A stretch of DNA of 64,000 nt from Pyrocephalus nanus (Eukaryota > Chordata > Aves > Passeriformes > Tyrannidae): contig CM076270.1 of NCBI GenBank assembly GCA_038380795.1, positions 18,492,001 to 18,556,000 of the forward strand, in the 5' to 3' direction. The position numbers and the translations under genes were made by a program. Below the pieces are notes generated by a model. That model ran no database searches, was not told the DNA's origin, and was given only the letters and a program-made list of their open reading frames with translations. Below, in pieces: positions 34,031-47,700 of the stretch. Within the stretch, counting starts at the first letter, position 1; each line of letters begins with the position of its first letter.

Positions 34031-37000
34031 AGCAGCGGCACCCCCCGAACGACGGCATTAGAGTACTGATTAGAGCCACTGGCACTGCTGAAATCACGCT
34101 AGCAGAGAGGAGAAAACAGAATAAAACAAAACAAATAAAACTAAGCAAACCCCACCCCCCACCCCCCCAAGCCTGAAGGTGCATCAGCCTGGAGCAGATG
34201 CTCACAAAGAGCAGAAGTTACTCTGGGGAAAGCTCCAAAAAACCCTGCTGCTGTTTGCTTCAAGAATCTGTGAGCGCTCAGGTGGTCTCTCCCCCAGGGT
34301 CAGCTCTGGGCAGCAGAACAGATGAATTACCTTCACCGTGGGGGCAGGGTTCTAGAAAATGCCCTGTCTGACAGAAGCAGAGCGTGGCATGCAGAAGGGA
34401 ATTTGGGGGAGTTGCTTTTGTGCCACTGATTCTGGTCTTGTGCCACTGGATGCCAGCTGTGAAGCAGAATTATGTCTGTGGACATGAAGACTCTCTGAAC
34501 AGCAGGAACCAAGGCTAAAAAACACATGGGGACAGTTTTGTTACAGTAAAAAATGGGAGAAAACACATGAACAAAATCCTCTCAGTCAGCCACCGGTAGT
34601 AAGGAAAGTAGCAAACTTATGAGTGGATAAACGCAGCAATACCCTTAACATTGATTTGGTTCCCTTAAACATAGTATTTATTTATAATAAAGCCATTATG
34701 AGCATTTTCGTTTGATCCAGAAGGATTCATTATGTACTGAGTAGTTTACATCATGTTTTGAACTAACCCATTGATAAATTAGTGCTAAATTTTATTGGAA
34801 AAAGGCATCTTTGGCAGGGATTCAATGTTGACTCACAACAACAATTGCTCACACTGCTGACTTGCCACTGTTTAGTATTTGGAGCCCTGTGGTCCTCCCA
34901 GCATCACAACCTGAGAGTAAAAGTTACACTGGGATTGCAAGTTTTATCTCACACAGAGATAAGGGGCTGCATTTCCAAATGCCCAGAAGAGGAGCAAAGG
35001 AGCAGAAATCCTTGTGCCCAGTCCTCTTGATCCACCAGGCTATCCTTCTTTCTACCCTCTTGGGCACTCTCGGGCACAGACTGGGCCCTGCCTTTTTTAG
35101 GTGGTTTGGCTACAGCTCTTTGCACAAGAAACTGTATTTGCTGTGTTACCTCCTTTGTCTCCAGTCCAGTGGTCCACTGGGCAGCTCTCACCCCACAGAG
35201 AGGATATCTAAAGCCAGGATGCAGCTGGGGAAAAGTGATAAACAATCTTTCAATACATCTGGTAAACAGCACAGAAGCTTGACACGAAAATCTTCAGTTT
35301 ACAGGCAGAAGTTGTACAAAGTTGGGGTTTGTTCTTTCCATTTGTGGCAAACATGCCTCCAACCCCCCATCCCCAATCAGTCAGTCTGTGGGACTGGTGG
35401 GACAATCCCGCAGTCAGGAGAGCAAAGAATCCTCTGCTGATATTTAGGTCATTTGTGACAGAGACTGAGAGAAGTAAGCACAAAGCTCCTGACAGAACTA
35501 GTCTATTGATTTTCTCAGAGGCACATAGACTGAAAGGCAGCATCACACCACGCCAAGCCAGTAGCACAGCACCAGGCAGCAGTGACAGTGGCTCAGGTGC
35601 TGGCCTGTCAGCTGCTGAATCAACATGATGGGTCTTCTCCAGAGCACAACGACTGTTCCACGTGGAGAGCAGCATTGAGACTGACATCAGAGGGTAGGTG
35701 CTGGGGGAGACCCCTGTTCACAGCTCAGGAGCAGCCTGCTCAGACCAGCCTGGCTATTCCCCATCAGGAAGCCTCACCTGACAGCCCACGGCCCTCCCTG
35801 GTTGCTGGTTCTGCATCTCATGCCCGGGCACAGCTTAAACAACAGCTTAAACACGTCCTGTGAAACGTGAACTGGCCCCCAAAAGCAGAGTAAAAACTGC
35901 TCCTCGTGAGGGCGGGAAACCTGCAGGATGCTGTTAATATTCACATGCACTTCAAAAAAAGCTTTTCTAAAATTATTTTTTCTTTTATAAATGCGAGTAT
36001 GCACAAGTGCCTCAAACAGTCTACCAGTTTGCAATATTTGTGAATATAGCTGGAATAGTGGAACATTACTTTTACTGTACCAGGAAAAAAAACTGCAGGA
36101 CTGACAAGGAAGGCAGGTTATTCTCGGTGTAACAATGAACCCAGAATAAGTACAAGGAAACATCCAAATAATTATAAAATGGGTCAGCATTGAAGGTCTA
36201 AACTGTTTTAAAGTAAAGGCCTTTACTTATTTAATGTTTCAGGATTCAGTATCAGTCACAGCCATGTCGTACTGTGGCATCTCCGGATTTCAATTACATA
36301 GCTGGATAAATGGCTTTGCAAGCATTACGAAAAATCACCCTAGTCATCATAGGCCAAGTTTCAGACGAAAAGAATTTTTCAATAAGAAATCTCCTCCAGC
36401 TACAGGCCCTTCAGTCTGAGGCTTAGAGGATAAACACTGACAATGAACTCAACATTTCTCTCTAACAGAGCTTAAAACTCTCACCCTGCAGTGAAGTGAC
36501 ACGCTGCTTATAGAATATCTTGATCAAATTTACTGTCTTTTCTATTTTTAAGCAAGCAGGTTTCCGTTTAAAACTGCCACCTTACTGACTTCCTTAAAGC
36601 CATCTGATAGTTTATTAGTCTTTGACAACCAGGTTTCCATCTCTTGCATGTAATTAAGTTGAATCCCAGGAACAATTTACTTGACTGATCTTTCATTAAG
36701 CAGAGCAGCACGACAGCACTTCTCAAATAATGGATCACTGGGACCTTTATAAAGCTTTATTAAACTGTCCTCTACCTTGCCACTTCTCACCTTGCAAAAA
36801 AGCACTTCATGGAAAAAACCCAAATATTAAAGACAGAACACAAGATAACTGCTTTAATATATTCTGAGCCAACCAAAATGCGTTTGTCATTTATTGAGCT
36901 GCATCTATTTCAGAGGTCTGCCTGGTGTATTAATAGTCCCCTACTATATCAGACTGGAAGAAAATGTGAATTTTAGAGTCCTTAAATCATTCTGCTTTTC

Positions 37001-39091
37001 TACTGCAGTTCCAGTAAGGGCTTGTATTAGACAGCTTGCTGTAAAAAAAACCAGAACTCTGTAACGTGCTGAAAGTATACTTTTATTTTCCCTTCTTGTG
37101 CCTGATCAACTGAATAGAAAGCAAATGACACGTTGGGCTAAAAAAACCCAACACAACAGTTAAAAAAAAAATCATAGTCACTCTTAAAAGAACAGACCAC
37201 AAATTTGGAGAATGCACTCATGGTTTTTGTTGTTTCTTCTATAATTGACTTCTAATTACCACACATGATTGCATGAAGTAAAGCAATTACCTGTAGCAAA
37301 AGGTAGAAAATCAATCCAGTGGTTCCCATGGAAAGTTACAGCTTTCATTGGCAGCTGAACTGAGCTGAATTTCTTGTCACTCCTGGATGTTCCTGCTGCA
37401 CAGCTGGGGTAACCTGTCAATCTCTGCTACAGCTCTCATGGATTCAATCTTTTGTTGCCTCCTTTCTCTTCTTTCAAAAAAAACCCTGATGGTTTGGCAG
37501 CAGCAGGAAGCCCTGAGCCACCTAGGACAGTAAATGGAAAACTATTACCATTATGTACTTCAAAAATAACAAGAGAGTAATTTTCTCCTAATAGTCAAAA
37601 TTATCCTGGATTAGTCTCCCTCCTGGAAACTAGCAAGCTCCAGGTATCCCAGTCACCTCTCTTTCATAAACTCCAGTGTATAAAAGGCCAAAACTTAGCA
37701 TCATTCAGTCAGTATTTCACATTTCAGATGGAAGGCACAAACCAGAAGCACAGTGGATTTGACCTGAACATTTAATTAACCACTGGTGGCAGGGCTGCTG
37801 CGAGCCAGAACAGGGGGCTCATGAACATTTGCTTGCCTGCTGTGGCACCAAAACCCTCTCACAGGATGTGCCAGGAAGTGTGGAGGGATAGTGAGAAAGA
37901 GAAGAGAAAAGGTGGCTTGGAGACAGCACCCTAAATACCCATCTGGATTTTGATGTCACAGGATAAGCAGGGAATGTAACTGGGATAACAAAATTACCAG
38001 AACTGTTGTACAGTTTATAGCTTTTAGGATTTAGAGGGAGTTTTTCTATAGCAGCATCCACTGTTTACCTGGAAACATGTTAGGGGTTCCACAAATCAAA
38101 ACTGACTTTGTATGGCTTCTGGAAAGGCTGGGACCAGAAAGGAAAGCATTCGAGTTGGTGGGAAAGCACCGGTGAAAAGAACAGGATACAACCTTGTAAG
38201 CCAAGAAAGCCCAGGGGGTGCGAAGGGCCCTATTCCTTATCTTTACATATGAATGCCAAGTGTTAACACACAGATTAGGCTCAAAAGCAGGAGAAAGGGA
38301 ATGTAGGGGAGATGATGGTTTAAAAGGCTGGGAGTAGATTTTAGCAGTTGCTGGAGAAAGTGGGTGTGAGGTCTCAGCCCCACAGAATTAAACTGCATTC
38401 TTCCCCTGTTCCCCAAAAGCCCCAAAGAGGGACAGAGCCCCAGGCACAAGAGAATTAATCTGAGCTCTTGCTGTCCCTTCCCTTCCAGTCACCTCATTGC
38501 TAGTTCTGTGTTCAGGAACTGAGATTTTTCCTGTACCTGCACCAACCTTGACATAATCAGCTTGGCTGACATTGAAACAGGTCAGCTGATGTGGAAAAGC
38601 CACAAACCAAAGCCCTCTCCTCCTTGCCAGAGGCCTGCGAACCAAAGGAGCGGGAAGAGATCTGGGGAGGCTGGCTGATATCCCCTCACCATAAGGACTA
38701 ATATATCAAAGTCAGTAGGCCTGGCAAAAACTACCTTTGGACAGGTGCAGGCAATGAGTTCCCTCATCATGAGTTCTGTCAAAGCAGTGTTTGAACCAAC
38801 AGGCTTATCACGTGTGGTCACTGAGTGCAGATGCAACACAGCACCAGCCCTAGATGAGGGGAGTGAAGCATCACTGACTCCAGCTTCTCCAGTGTCAGGT
38901 GCCTGGCTCCAAGAAAACCTGACTGCAATTCCAGTTCTGAGCACAAATGCTTATTTTAGTCAGCTACAGCAGAGCTGGGGGGTTTCAGGAGCTGTGTATT
39001 AGCTTACACCAGCAGCCCCCAGTTTTCACCAGCTCATGCCCATCCATCACACAAGTCACCTGCTGGGAGCAAAGGCCCCACATTTTTCTTA
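34031..39091. other. Spacer upstream of ITM2C
   Basis: I see no supportable gene. Open frames at 34.86-35.44 kb (plus, 192 codons) and 35.25-35.69 kb (minus, 145 codons) overlap each other on opposite strands and show no family features. Regulatory sequence for ITM2C may be present but cannot be named. Confidence 0.55.
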
Positions 39092-39097
39092 TTTATT
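39092..39097 (-). terminator. Poly(A) signal possibly serving the small membrane-protein candidate
   Basis: AATAAA on the minus strand lies about 550 bases after the stop of the candidate gene at 39,648. It is followed about 15 bases later by a G/T-rich stretch (ATGTGGGGCC). This fits a short 3' UTR but could be chance. Confidence 0.3.
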
Positions 39098-39647
39098 GGT
39101 ATTCCTCTTCTTCAGGGTTTGTTAAGAGTGAATGACCTGAGTCAGCCTGAATAAAATGCTCTCTGGCAAGAGCAGAACACAATGAAGGGAAAGGAACATG
39201 ACACGGAATACCAGCACCAGTTCTCCAGCAGACTTTAGGCTGGGGAGGAGGAAAGAAAATGTCATCTCTTTCCAGCAATTTGACTGTTGAAGAACTGCTT
39301 TTAAACCTCAGAGATACTAGCTGTGGTGTTCCGTGACATCCACATCCTCTAAATGAGTCTGTTGTCTCTTTTAATTACTAGATCTTAATGAACGTCTCAG
39401 GATTTTATGTTACACACTTAGAAAACTGCCATTATCTTGAACCCAAGAGGAATCAAAGGACAGCACAGCAATACTAATAATCCTTACGAGATGGAGGCTT
39501 CATTTAACAGGCTGTAGGACTGAGCAAGAAAGAGCCTGAATCTCTTCCACCCCTTTCTCCTTTTCTATCTATTGAAATTTCTGTGTGAGGCCCTGTCGTT
39601 GCCCAAAATATCTGCTGAGCAGGCATCCTCCTCCTTGCTCTGGTTCC

Positions 39648-39782
39648 TTAGATTTGGTTCTTCTGGTTCTTCTCTTTGGTGCCTTTGCCTTTGAACACAC
39701 TCCTGAAAATACACACCAAGACGATGAGAAAAAACAAGAACAACAAAACCACGGCCAGCACGTTAGACAGGCATGTGTGCCA
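39648..39782 (-). CDS. Candidate terminal exon: transmembrane helix and lysine-rich tail
   Basis: An acceptor-like TTTGGTTTGGGTTCTCAG precedes TGG CAC ACA. The frame then reads WHTCLSNVLAVV, a very hydrophobic stretch LLFLFFLIVLVCIF, and a basic tail RSVFKGKGTKEKNQKNQI followed by TAA. One helix of about 20 residues with a lysine-rich end predicts a single-pass protein with a cytosolic C-terminus. The frame stays open upstream only to a TGA at 39,869-39,867 and has no methionine, so an upstream exon is required. I do not recognise the family. Confidence 0.35.
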   Translation of the reverse strand, partial: WHTCLSNVLAVVLLFLFFLIVLVCIFRSVFKGKGTKEKNQKNQI

Positions 39783-41028
39783 CTGAGAACCCAAACCAAA
39801 CAACTGCTTGGACACCCTCAGTTTTGCCTTCTTTTTGGGAGAGTGATCGGTGAATAATCCTTTTGTTCAGTCACCTGGTCTGTTGTACCCAAAACTACTG
39901 CACATGGAAAGAAGCTGCCAACCCTCCAAGCAACACACGGCATCCTCTACGTACCTGTAACTCAATTAATACCTAACAAATCTCAGTATTGCAGGGCTGA
40001 CAAAGAACTTTCAGTGAGAGACAGAACCTCTCTTTTTTATAGCATCAGCACATATTCAAGCAAGCTCAGAGTCAGCAACTGGCAGAAATCGATCCAGCCT
40101 TGCTATGTAAGTACCCTCTGCTTTGCAGCCCAAATGAAATAAAAGCCAAAGCAAGCAAATTAAACCACATGTAGTAAGTGCCCTGCTCCTGTTCAGGAGG
40201 TGCCAGGGACAGAGGAAACAAAGATGACATCTGCAGTGATGTTCAATTGTGTTGTTTCTCTGAAAACCAGCCTAATCTCACATGACATGGAGGGCAGCTG
40301 CTCATTGATTAGAAGAAGCTCATGGGGTCAACTGGACTCCAAGACATTTAGAAGCCAATAGTGTCAATGGACAAGCAATGAAAAATATACTTAGATTAGC
40401 TCTAATTCAGCTAATTTACATGGGCCAAATAATCATGCAATTAAAGCAAGCTCCCTACACTCTATTCTTGTCTCCTACACTGCTTGAAACTTTTCTGACC
40501 AGGAATAAGGGCAACACAAATTAGAAGTAGATGGCCCAGTTTACCAGCAAATGCCCAAACTACACTGCAATCTTTCTCTTGGCACTCTCTGTTTGTAGTG
40601 GTGCATAGCAAACCCAGAGCATCCTTTAATGGCAGCCTCCACTCCTGTGTTTCTGGCTTCAAGGCCTATCAAATTTTATCCCTGCCCACCAACTACCACT
40701 GCTCCTAAGAGTGTGTATTCTACTTTAATCCCACATATGAGAAACCATCAGCTAGCAGACAAGTGGACACAGCTAGTCCTGTTCTGCCAGTGAAGGTGTT
40801 GGTCTGCAGAGCATTTAAAGTCTTGTTAATGCCCAGAGGCAGTATTTTCATGTTACATTACAGCTGGAGTGCCGTGTAGATATATCCTTCTCAGGCTTTT
40901 TCACACCATCTAACACAGCTGCATCAACAGCTGTGCAGTAGGCTGTGCCAGGAGCAGGCAAAGCTTCAGTACAATAGGGTGGGACATCAGAACACTTTCC
41001 TGGACATTTCAAGCATAACTGGAGTTAC

Positions 41029-41226
41029 CCTTTGGGGTATTTCCACAGGTTTGCTTCTGATCAATGTGGCTGCTGTATTCTGTGGCTCCCCGTTTACATG
41101 GAGATTTGTCTTGGTGTAGTCCTGGGGTGCACAGGCTGGCCCTGCTCTGTCTTCATGGTAAACCCTGCATAAGTGAGACAAAAAGTTGGCAGTCTCATTT
41201 TTAATCACTTGTGGGTTTAATTTCAT
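41029..41226 (-). CDS. Candidate first exon of an unrecognised small membrane protein
   Basis: From the first ATG after an in-frame TAA, the frame reads MKLNPQVIKNETANFLSHLC and continues for 66 codons to ...SKPVEIPQR, ending at a donor-like AAAGG|GTAACT in phase 0. That phase fits the acceptor at 39,783, giving a 110-residue product with a 1.25 kb intron. The N-terminal part is polar, has an NET sequon at residue 10 and no signal peptide. A strong acceptor-like site (TTTTTGTCTCACTTATGCAG) ends at 41,165 inside this frame, so the true exon may start at 41,164 and be joined to an exon further upstream. No homologue is known to me. Confidence 0.3.
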
Positions 41227-41709
41227 TAGTGTTTTTCCAGACTTTTATTCCTCCTGGGTAAAGACTTCCAAAAAACAGAAAGCCTATTCAGTCAGGTCAG
41301 ATTGTGAAGGATACACATTTTGTCCCTCCACAAGTGATCAGACCTATTCCCCTTGTCCCTTCCTGCTCTGCCACAAGCAACTTAAAAACCTCTTGTATTA
41401 AGTACCCCCATGTAGAATAAAAAACCTCCTATCATCTACACTGTCCAAGTGGAAAAGACAACACATTGTGGGTAATGGATGGCACATAAATGTGGGGCTC
41501 CTGAAAACACATGGACGACGTTATTTCGTCAGCAAAAAGAGAAACTCGTAGTCTCATGAGCTGATCTCCCACTATGTGTCCTCGTGGCTTCTGAGTCATC
41601 TTCCACAGATCTCAGTGAGACACTACCACATGCTGCTGTATGAACCCCTGGCCATCTCTCACCCAGCAGCATATAAGGTTGTATTCCTGGATGAACATCC
41701 TACAGTCTC

Positions 41710-41712
<3 letters not shown>

Positions 41713-41740
<28 letters not shown>
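41713..41740. repeat. (GA)n microsatellite
   Basis: About fourteen GA units with one interruption (GAAAGAGAGA) at the right end. Confidence 0.95.
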
Positions 41741-44700
41741 AAGTTAGCTCAAACTCCTCTTGATACATGTCAAAATATCATCTTCCATAGTGAGGGATGG
41801 TCCTAAGAGGCAAGAGTTCAGAAGGTGATAAGCTACAGCATTACTTTTCTTCAGAAATCTCTACCCTAAGCTCAATAATTGGGCATAAACATCACCTCTT
41901 TTCCAGGATACAATTCTAAGAAAAAAAATGGGAAATAAAACCTGTTCTGCAAAGTCTCATTTTACAACACCTGTAAAAATTTTAAAAGAGCTACAGACAG
42001 GGCACCACCAACACCTTAAAACAATCCTGTTTGTTAAAATTCCTCTTTGATGAGCAATGTAGCCTGCAGGTTACTATAGCAGCAGGATCCATCACCTAGG
42101 TAACCAAGCGCTAATGATGTCAACATTAACCTATCCCTACACACAACCTCACACTGTGCACATCACCAGACCTCCATTTCTTGCAAGAGGATTGTCTCCC
42201 TGCCAACAGCCGGCCGGTAACAGGCCATATGGGCAGTCCCCACGAGGAGGGAGCTCTCCTCACAGCACCAGCCTGCCCTGTTAAGAAGCATCATTTCAGA
42301 CAGCAACCCCCGTGTAAGAGCTGGGCACCTGAGGGATCCACCATGCACAACCTGATGCACTACCAGAGCAGTATGTAGCAACAGAGCTTGCTTAAAGGTT
42401 CTTTGGAAAAGAGGTCAAAAAGGTCAAAAGGCCACTTAACAGATCAGAGGGTCTGAATCCACACAGAACAAGAATGTCTTGGAAAGTGCATTGGCATGGT
42501 CTTTCCCCGAAGAAGCATTCCTTTTGGGAAGTCAGACTTGCAATATGGAACACCAAATCCAGTAAATTCCCATATCAATACATTCCCTATTCAGTGGAGA
42601 TATCTATCCCACAGAAACCTGTGCTGTCTCTCTGCCTGAGGCCTTGCAGGCAGTTCTTCACAACAGGGCACAGCAGAGCAGTCCTACGAGCTGTGCAGGC
42701 CAGGAGAGCAGCACGAGGCCCCCGTGCTGGTGATGTCCTCACCCAGCACTGCACAGAGCTGAGGACGTGCCCTCAGCTATGGGGTTTCACCAATGCTGTT
42801 TGACTCTGCTATCTGAGAAACACTCATGAGTACAGATGTATTTGTTTACAACCAAGCAGAATATTGTTTTGGTTACAGAGGCAGATTAAACCTCAGACTC
42901 CTGGAAAATACTGATTTCTTGGTAACAGTGTTACGTAATTGGTAACTTCCATAGTCTAAAGGGATTTTGGTTGCTTGGGCTAAAGGAAATGAAATGGAAT
43001 TTGGTGTTTTTTTCTCCCTTTTGTTAAAGGCTGCCTTTATATCCCAGAGAGAAATTAAGTGAGACAGAAATCTCTTTCCCTCCACTTTGATAAACAGGGA
43101 TGACTCATTATTTCCCCATTTTGCTTTAAATATCCTGTCATCCTTGTGGTTTGCTTTGTTCAGCTATTCCCTCAACTTCATACCGCACCTGCTGTAATGA
43201 CACAGGAAGTCCTCTGTGGTTCTTTTGCTCTTTCAGTGCATCTCTTATCAACAGAGTGCTCTGACCTTTGAACATCACTTTGTTTACTTACCAGCAGGTA
43301 CTTGCAACCCCCAAAGACAGCCTTTCTTTGATCATCATTTCCTAGACAGTAGATTGCATTATCTTGATGAAACCAAAAAAACATTTCAAGCCTTTACCCT
43401 CACTGAAGCACACCCAGATTTTGGGCTGCAGTTTAACTTTTCGAAGTGGAGTGAGCTGCTATAGCTTCACAGACATTTTCAGTAGGTGGGGAAACCCCTT
43501 GAATCAAATCTATTTGTTAGAAACTTAAGTTTCTTACCTTCTGACCATCTTTAATTGCCTATTTCTCCATGTTTCTCCTGCTGAGTGAAGACCATGGTGT
43601 CTTTTACCTGCTTATCCATGCACAGGTTGATCAAAGAACATTTAGAAGCCAAGCCCTTTGTCATTCTGGAGAACAAAGGAATAACTGTCTTCCTGCTAAA
43701 GCCAGTTTTCTTGTCTGTCTCTCACTGGCTGACGATGGGATAATACCAGCAAAAGAAAACAAGATCAAACCAGTAGTGCTGGAGCTGAGAAGATAAAAGA
43801 AGAAACAAATTTCAGAGAGAGAGGAACGCTGGGCAGATGAGAGAAATAAGGAACACATTTCTACAGCAAAGGATATTTTACACTGAGGCTAGACAAGGGC
43901 AAAGGATCCTAGGAGAAAACAGGACCTCTCTGTTCCAGGGAAGAAGACATCTGCTGGCAGAGGGCTACCGGGCCCTGAAAGATTCAGCCTCAACACAGAG
44001 AACACTGGAGCAGTGAAAAACAAAAAATAAGAACATGGAAATGAATAAATGTTTTATTGTTAGCTGAGAACTGTACATTCTTTGTTGTACACAGATGCAG
44101 CTCGAATTTTGCAAAGCTTTTGTATCTGCTTGCTCCCACCATGAAAACGCCCTTCAGAGATGAGGCACTAACCAGGAGCACCCAAAGGCTCCCACCCTGG
44201 CCAGAGGAGAGGATGGAGCTGCTGGGGGGCTGAGGCTCAACCTCAGCTGCAAGAGCCAGAGTCCAGATTCTGTGAGAGAGAAACCAAAGGACATCCAGGC
44301 CTCGATTTGCTGATATGAGACAGCAAAGTGTCACTTTGAAACTGTCAGAAGAACTACCTGAGGTGAATATGGATGCAGTCAACTGCTCCAATGGTTTTTT
44401 GTCTGTGAATTACATGAAATTATGTTTTTCTAGTTCATATCCCTAACAGTCCTCTTCAGAGGATTGTATATCCAAGGTCAGCATGCCTTTCAGGACAACT
44501 GGGTGCCTTTAATGAATAACTGCACTTTAAGCAGTGAATTTAATTAAAACACATCACTGTGCTAGAGAAAATATTCAGCACTTTGTGACATTATGCAAAA
44601 CTGCATTAATTTTAAAGATATAAGATAAACAAGGAACACTTGGGGCTTGCATATATACCCGGCATGACTTAACTTCCTATTACTTTCTACCTTTTTTCCT

Positions 44701-47700
44701 TTTTAAATTCCTACCTATATTTATACATTTAGGAAAGATAACAGGCTAATTGAGCATTGCAGAACTGCCAGCAGCAGCTCAGGTGGAAATCTTGCCATTG
44801 TGAGGTTGCAACTGTGCTCAACTGTGCAGGAACAGAACTTCCTTCCTGAGGCATCTGGTTGGTCTTTCCTGCAGGAGCAGTGAATTGCTCAGCGTTTCTA
44901 CCTTCGTGCCTCTGAGGAGCAAAGTGGATCCTAAATGCTGCCATCCCACTTTGACTTTCATTTTTGTCACTCTCCAAACCAAGGCTGCAACAACAGGAAA
45001 AGCAAGTAGGATTTTGTGTGCTGTTCAAAGAGCAGCTCAATATGGCACCTGAAAGGCAGTAATGTAAAGCTTCGTATTTTATGTCATGGCAAGCAAGAGA
45101 AATGTTATTCAATGTTTCTTTGTGGGGAAGAAGGCTCACACTACAGAAAACCCCAAAAAAACTAGGATAGAATTGCTTGAACAAATCATGAAAGGAAACC
45201 TTCAAAGGAAGGGGGCAAAGAACCTTTGGACTACTTTTTTCCTCCCCTTTTTATAATGTATAGAGGACATGAAAGAGGTTTCTCGGTAGTTCTTTCTTAT
45301 TCCAAAAGGATTTTTTTTTGTTCCTGCTTCTCTTTTACATTAAAAATTCAAGTCTTGCCTTGAATAGAAGACTGAGGCAAACAGCATCAAAGACATGCAC
45401 AAGTCAGGATCAAGTACATTGGTAAGGACATTTGGTTAATGCCCATCTTGCACTGAATTCTTAAGGTTGCAGATGAAAGTCAAAGAATTTGAAGATTCGA
45501 AAACCAAATCAAAACAAATTTAGTTCAGCTGCAACAAATATTTTTATAAGTGTAAAAAAATTAATCTCTTTAAATTGCTAATGGTTCAGCTTTAAAAAAA
45601 AAAAAAAAAAACAAACCCAAAAATTTACAGCTGTCTCTGAGCAGAGGAAACCTGACCTTCCTACTTGAAGTGGAAATAATGATAAATAAAATGCCTTTTC
45701 ATTGCCTTTGACAACAATTTATGCTGACGAGTCTGTGGCTGGATATTTATCACAATTTTGTGTGTCTCCAGGTGTGTCTGGAAGAAGTCCCTCTTAAAGA
45801 AGAGCAGTAATCCATCTGTTTTGCCATCAGGAGATGGTAAGGGGTGACCTTTCAGTGAGCAGAGGTGGGACAGTGACTGTGTAATGGACAGGGCCTGTTC
45901 TCAGGCTCCAAGCAATGACTTGAGCAAACTTGCATCCACATAGGTTTCAAAACACAACTTCATCCCCTAAGCCATGCAGAGGGAGCACTGCTGGGCTGCT
46001 GCTGCTGCCCCATGACCCCATGTACCCAGACCTGAGCCAGAGCTGCTCCTTTTGCTCAGATCTTACCAAAGGTGGGCAGGCAAACCAGCAGTTCACACTG
46101 AAGATAGAGGGGGAAAAGTACTCCAGTGTCTGGGAAGGCTTAACATACACTAAGTCAAGCTTTAGGACACAGAGTCTGAGATGTTTGATCACAGCCTGTG
46201 ACCTCAGTTCTTACAGATGAGCCTGTACAGTCCATATGAAAACAAGAAGACCCATCAACACAAGATGCTGGCACATCTTGAAGCATTTCACCTGCCCTTC
46301 TCCATCTTTTTCCATTGCTAACATGGCATTGCCTTGCACTGCAAAGCCACGTTTCCTGTCCAGAAGCCTGTTTCTTCCCCCAGGATGTGTGCTAAATTGG
46401 GCAATGCTTCCATGAACAGGCTTTAAGTTACCTTTTGAGACAGGCTTGTAACCCAAATCCTTTTTCTGCTCAAGGGAAAAGTCAGCTGGTCTCTCTTCTG
46501 AGTAGGAAAGCAGCAGAAGGAGAAGGACTGGAGACTTCTACTTGCGCATCAACAGAATAAACTTCAAGCCTGCAAAATGCTGGGTCATTTTCTCTGCAGC
46601 ATACTGCTTCTAACAGGAGGAAACCTTTTACTATCACACTGGCTGCTGGTGAAACTATCTGCCAAAAACAAAAATAAAAGCATTTTCTTGTAACACGAAC
46701 ATGTTGGATTTGGAAATCAGTGAGAGGAAGCAGATTTGGTGCATCTGATGATATTTTCCCTGTTTCTTTCTCAGGGTAGAACTGAGCTTTCAAAACTGAA
46801 AAGTAGTTATAACACTTTTTCCCTGTTCTGCATGTGTTTTTGGTGGATTGCCAACTGCATACTGAGTTGGGGATGCTGACAGCCTGCTCAAATTCATGTG
46901 GCTATGTTGCCCTAGTCAGAATTAAATGATACATTACACCTTGAGTCATCCTCTGCTAATGCCTGCTGGATATTTTCTGGCATCAAGGTTTAGAATTCGG
47001 AGCTCATTAGAAATTTTCTATAGGGGAGATTTTTCAGAAAGAGAATTCTGTTTCTGAGAAAACAGGAATTTTCTATGCAGGGGAAAAAAAATTGTTTCTG
47101 CCAAAAAAAAAAAAAAGTTAAAAGGTTTGTTTGTAAAGAGGATCAAAATACCGTATTTAATTTTGAATTGACCTGGACTAATCAAACTCTGCAATGACCC
47201 AGATAATCCACATGAATTTCAGATCCTTTCAGATGGAGACAGCCCAGCCAGAACCCAGTCTCAGACAACATGAAGGCTGTGATTTTCATGTTCAGACAGT
47301 CCTGTGTGACTGCTCATTTCTGACACAGGGCCATGCTGTGCAGGGCAGAAGAGCGGTCAATAATCCTCCCCAGTTACAGAGCAGGGTTACAGCAGCCCCA
47401 TGCAGGGATCTCCACCAGCAAGATACAGGCCCAGACACAGGTTTTCCAGTGAGGGAGGATGCTCTTCCCAGTAATCCTGAGATGCTTTCTGAGCTAGCAC
47501 TCCCATCTCCATGTCCTTTCTTCTCTGCTGGAACCACCTCCTCCACTGGAGAGGAGAGCATCTTCATCTCTCCCATCCCCATTCTCTCCCAGGGTCCATC
47601 CCTGCTCCCTCACCCCTCATATCCCGACTCCCCTTCCAGAGTAACATCCCTGCTGCCACTCAGCAGCTCCACACTGACACTGGAAATAGCTGTGGCTGTC

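Noticed and set aside
34862..35687. 192-codon plus and 145-codon minus frames upstream of ITM2C
   Set aside because: They overlap in part on opposite strands and have no protein-family signal; no promoter-like context.
40462..40662. 66-codon minus frame with a hydrophobic stretch inside the candidate gene's intron
   Set aside because: No splice sites that keep frame with the flanking candidate exons were seen; it illustrates the chance background for short hydrophobic frames.
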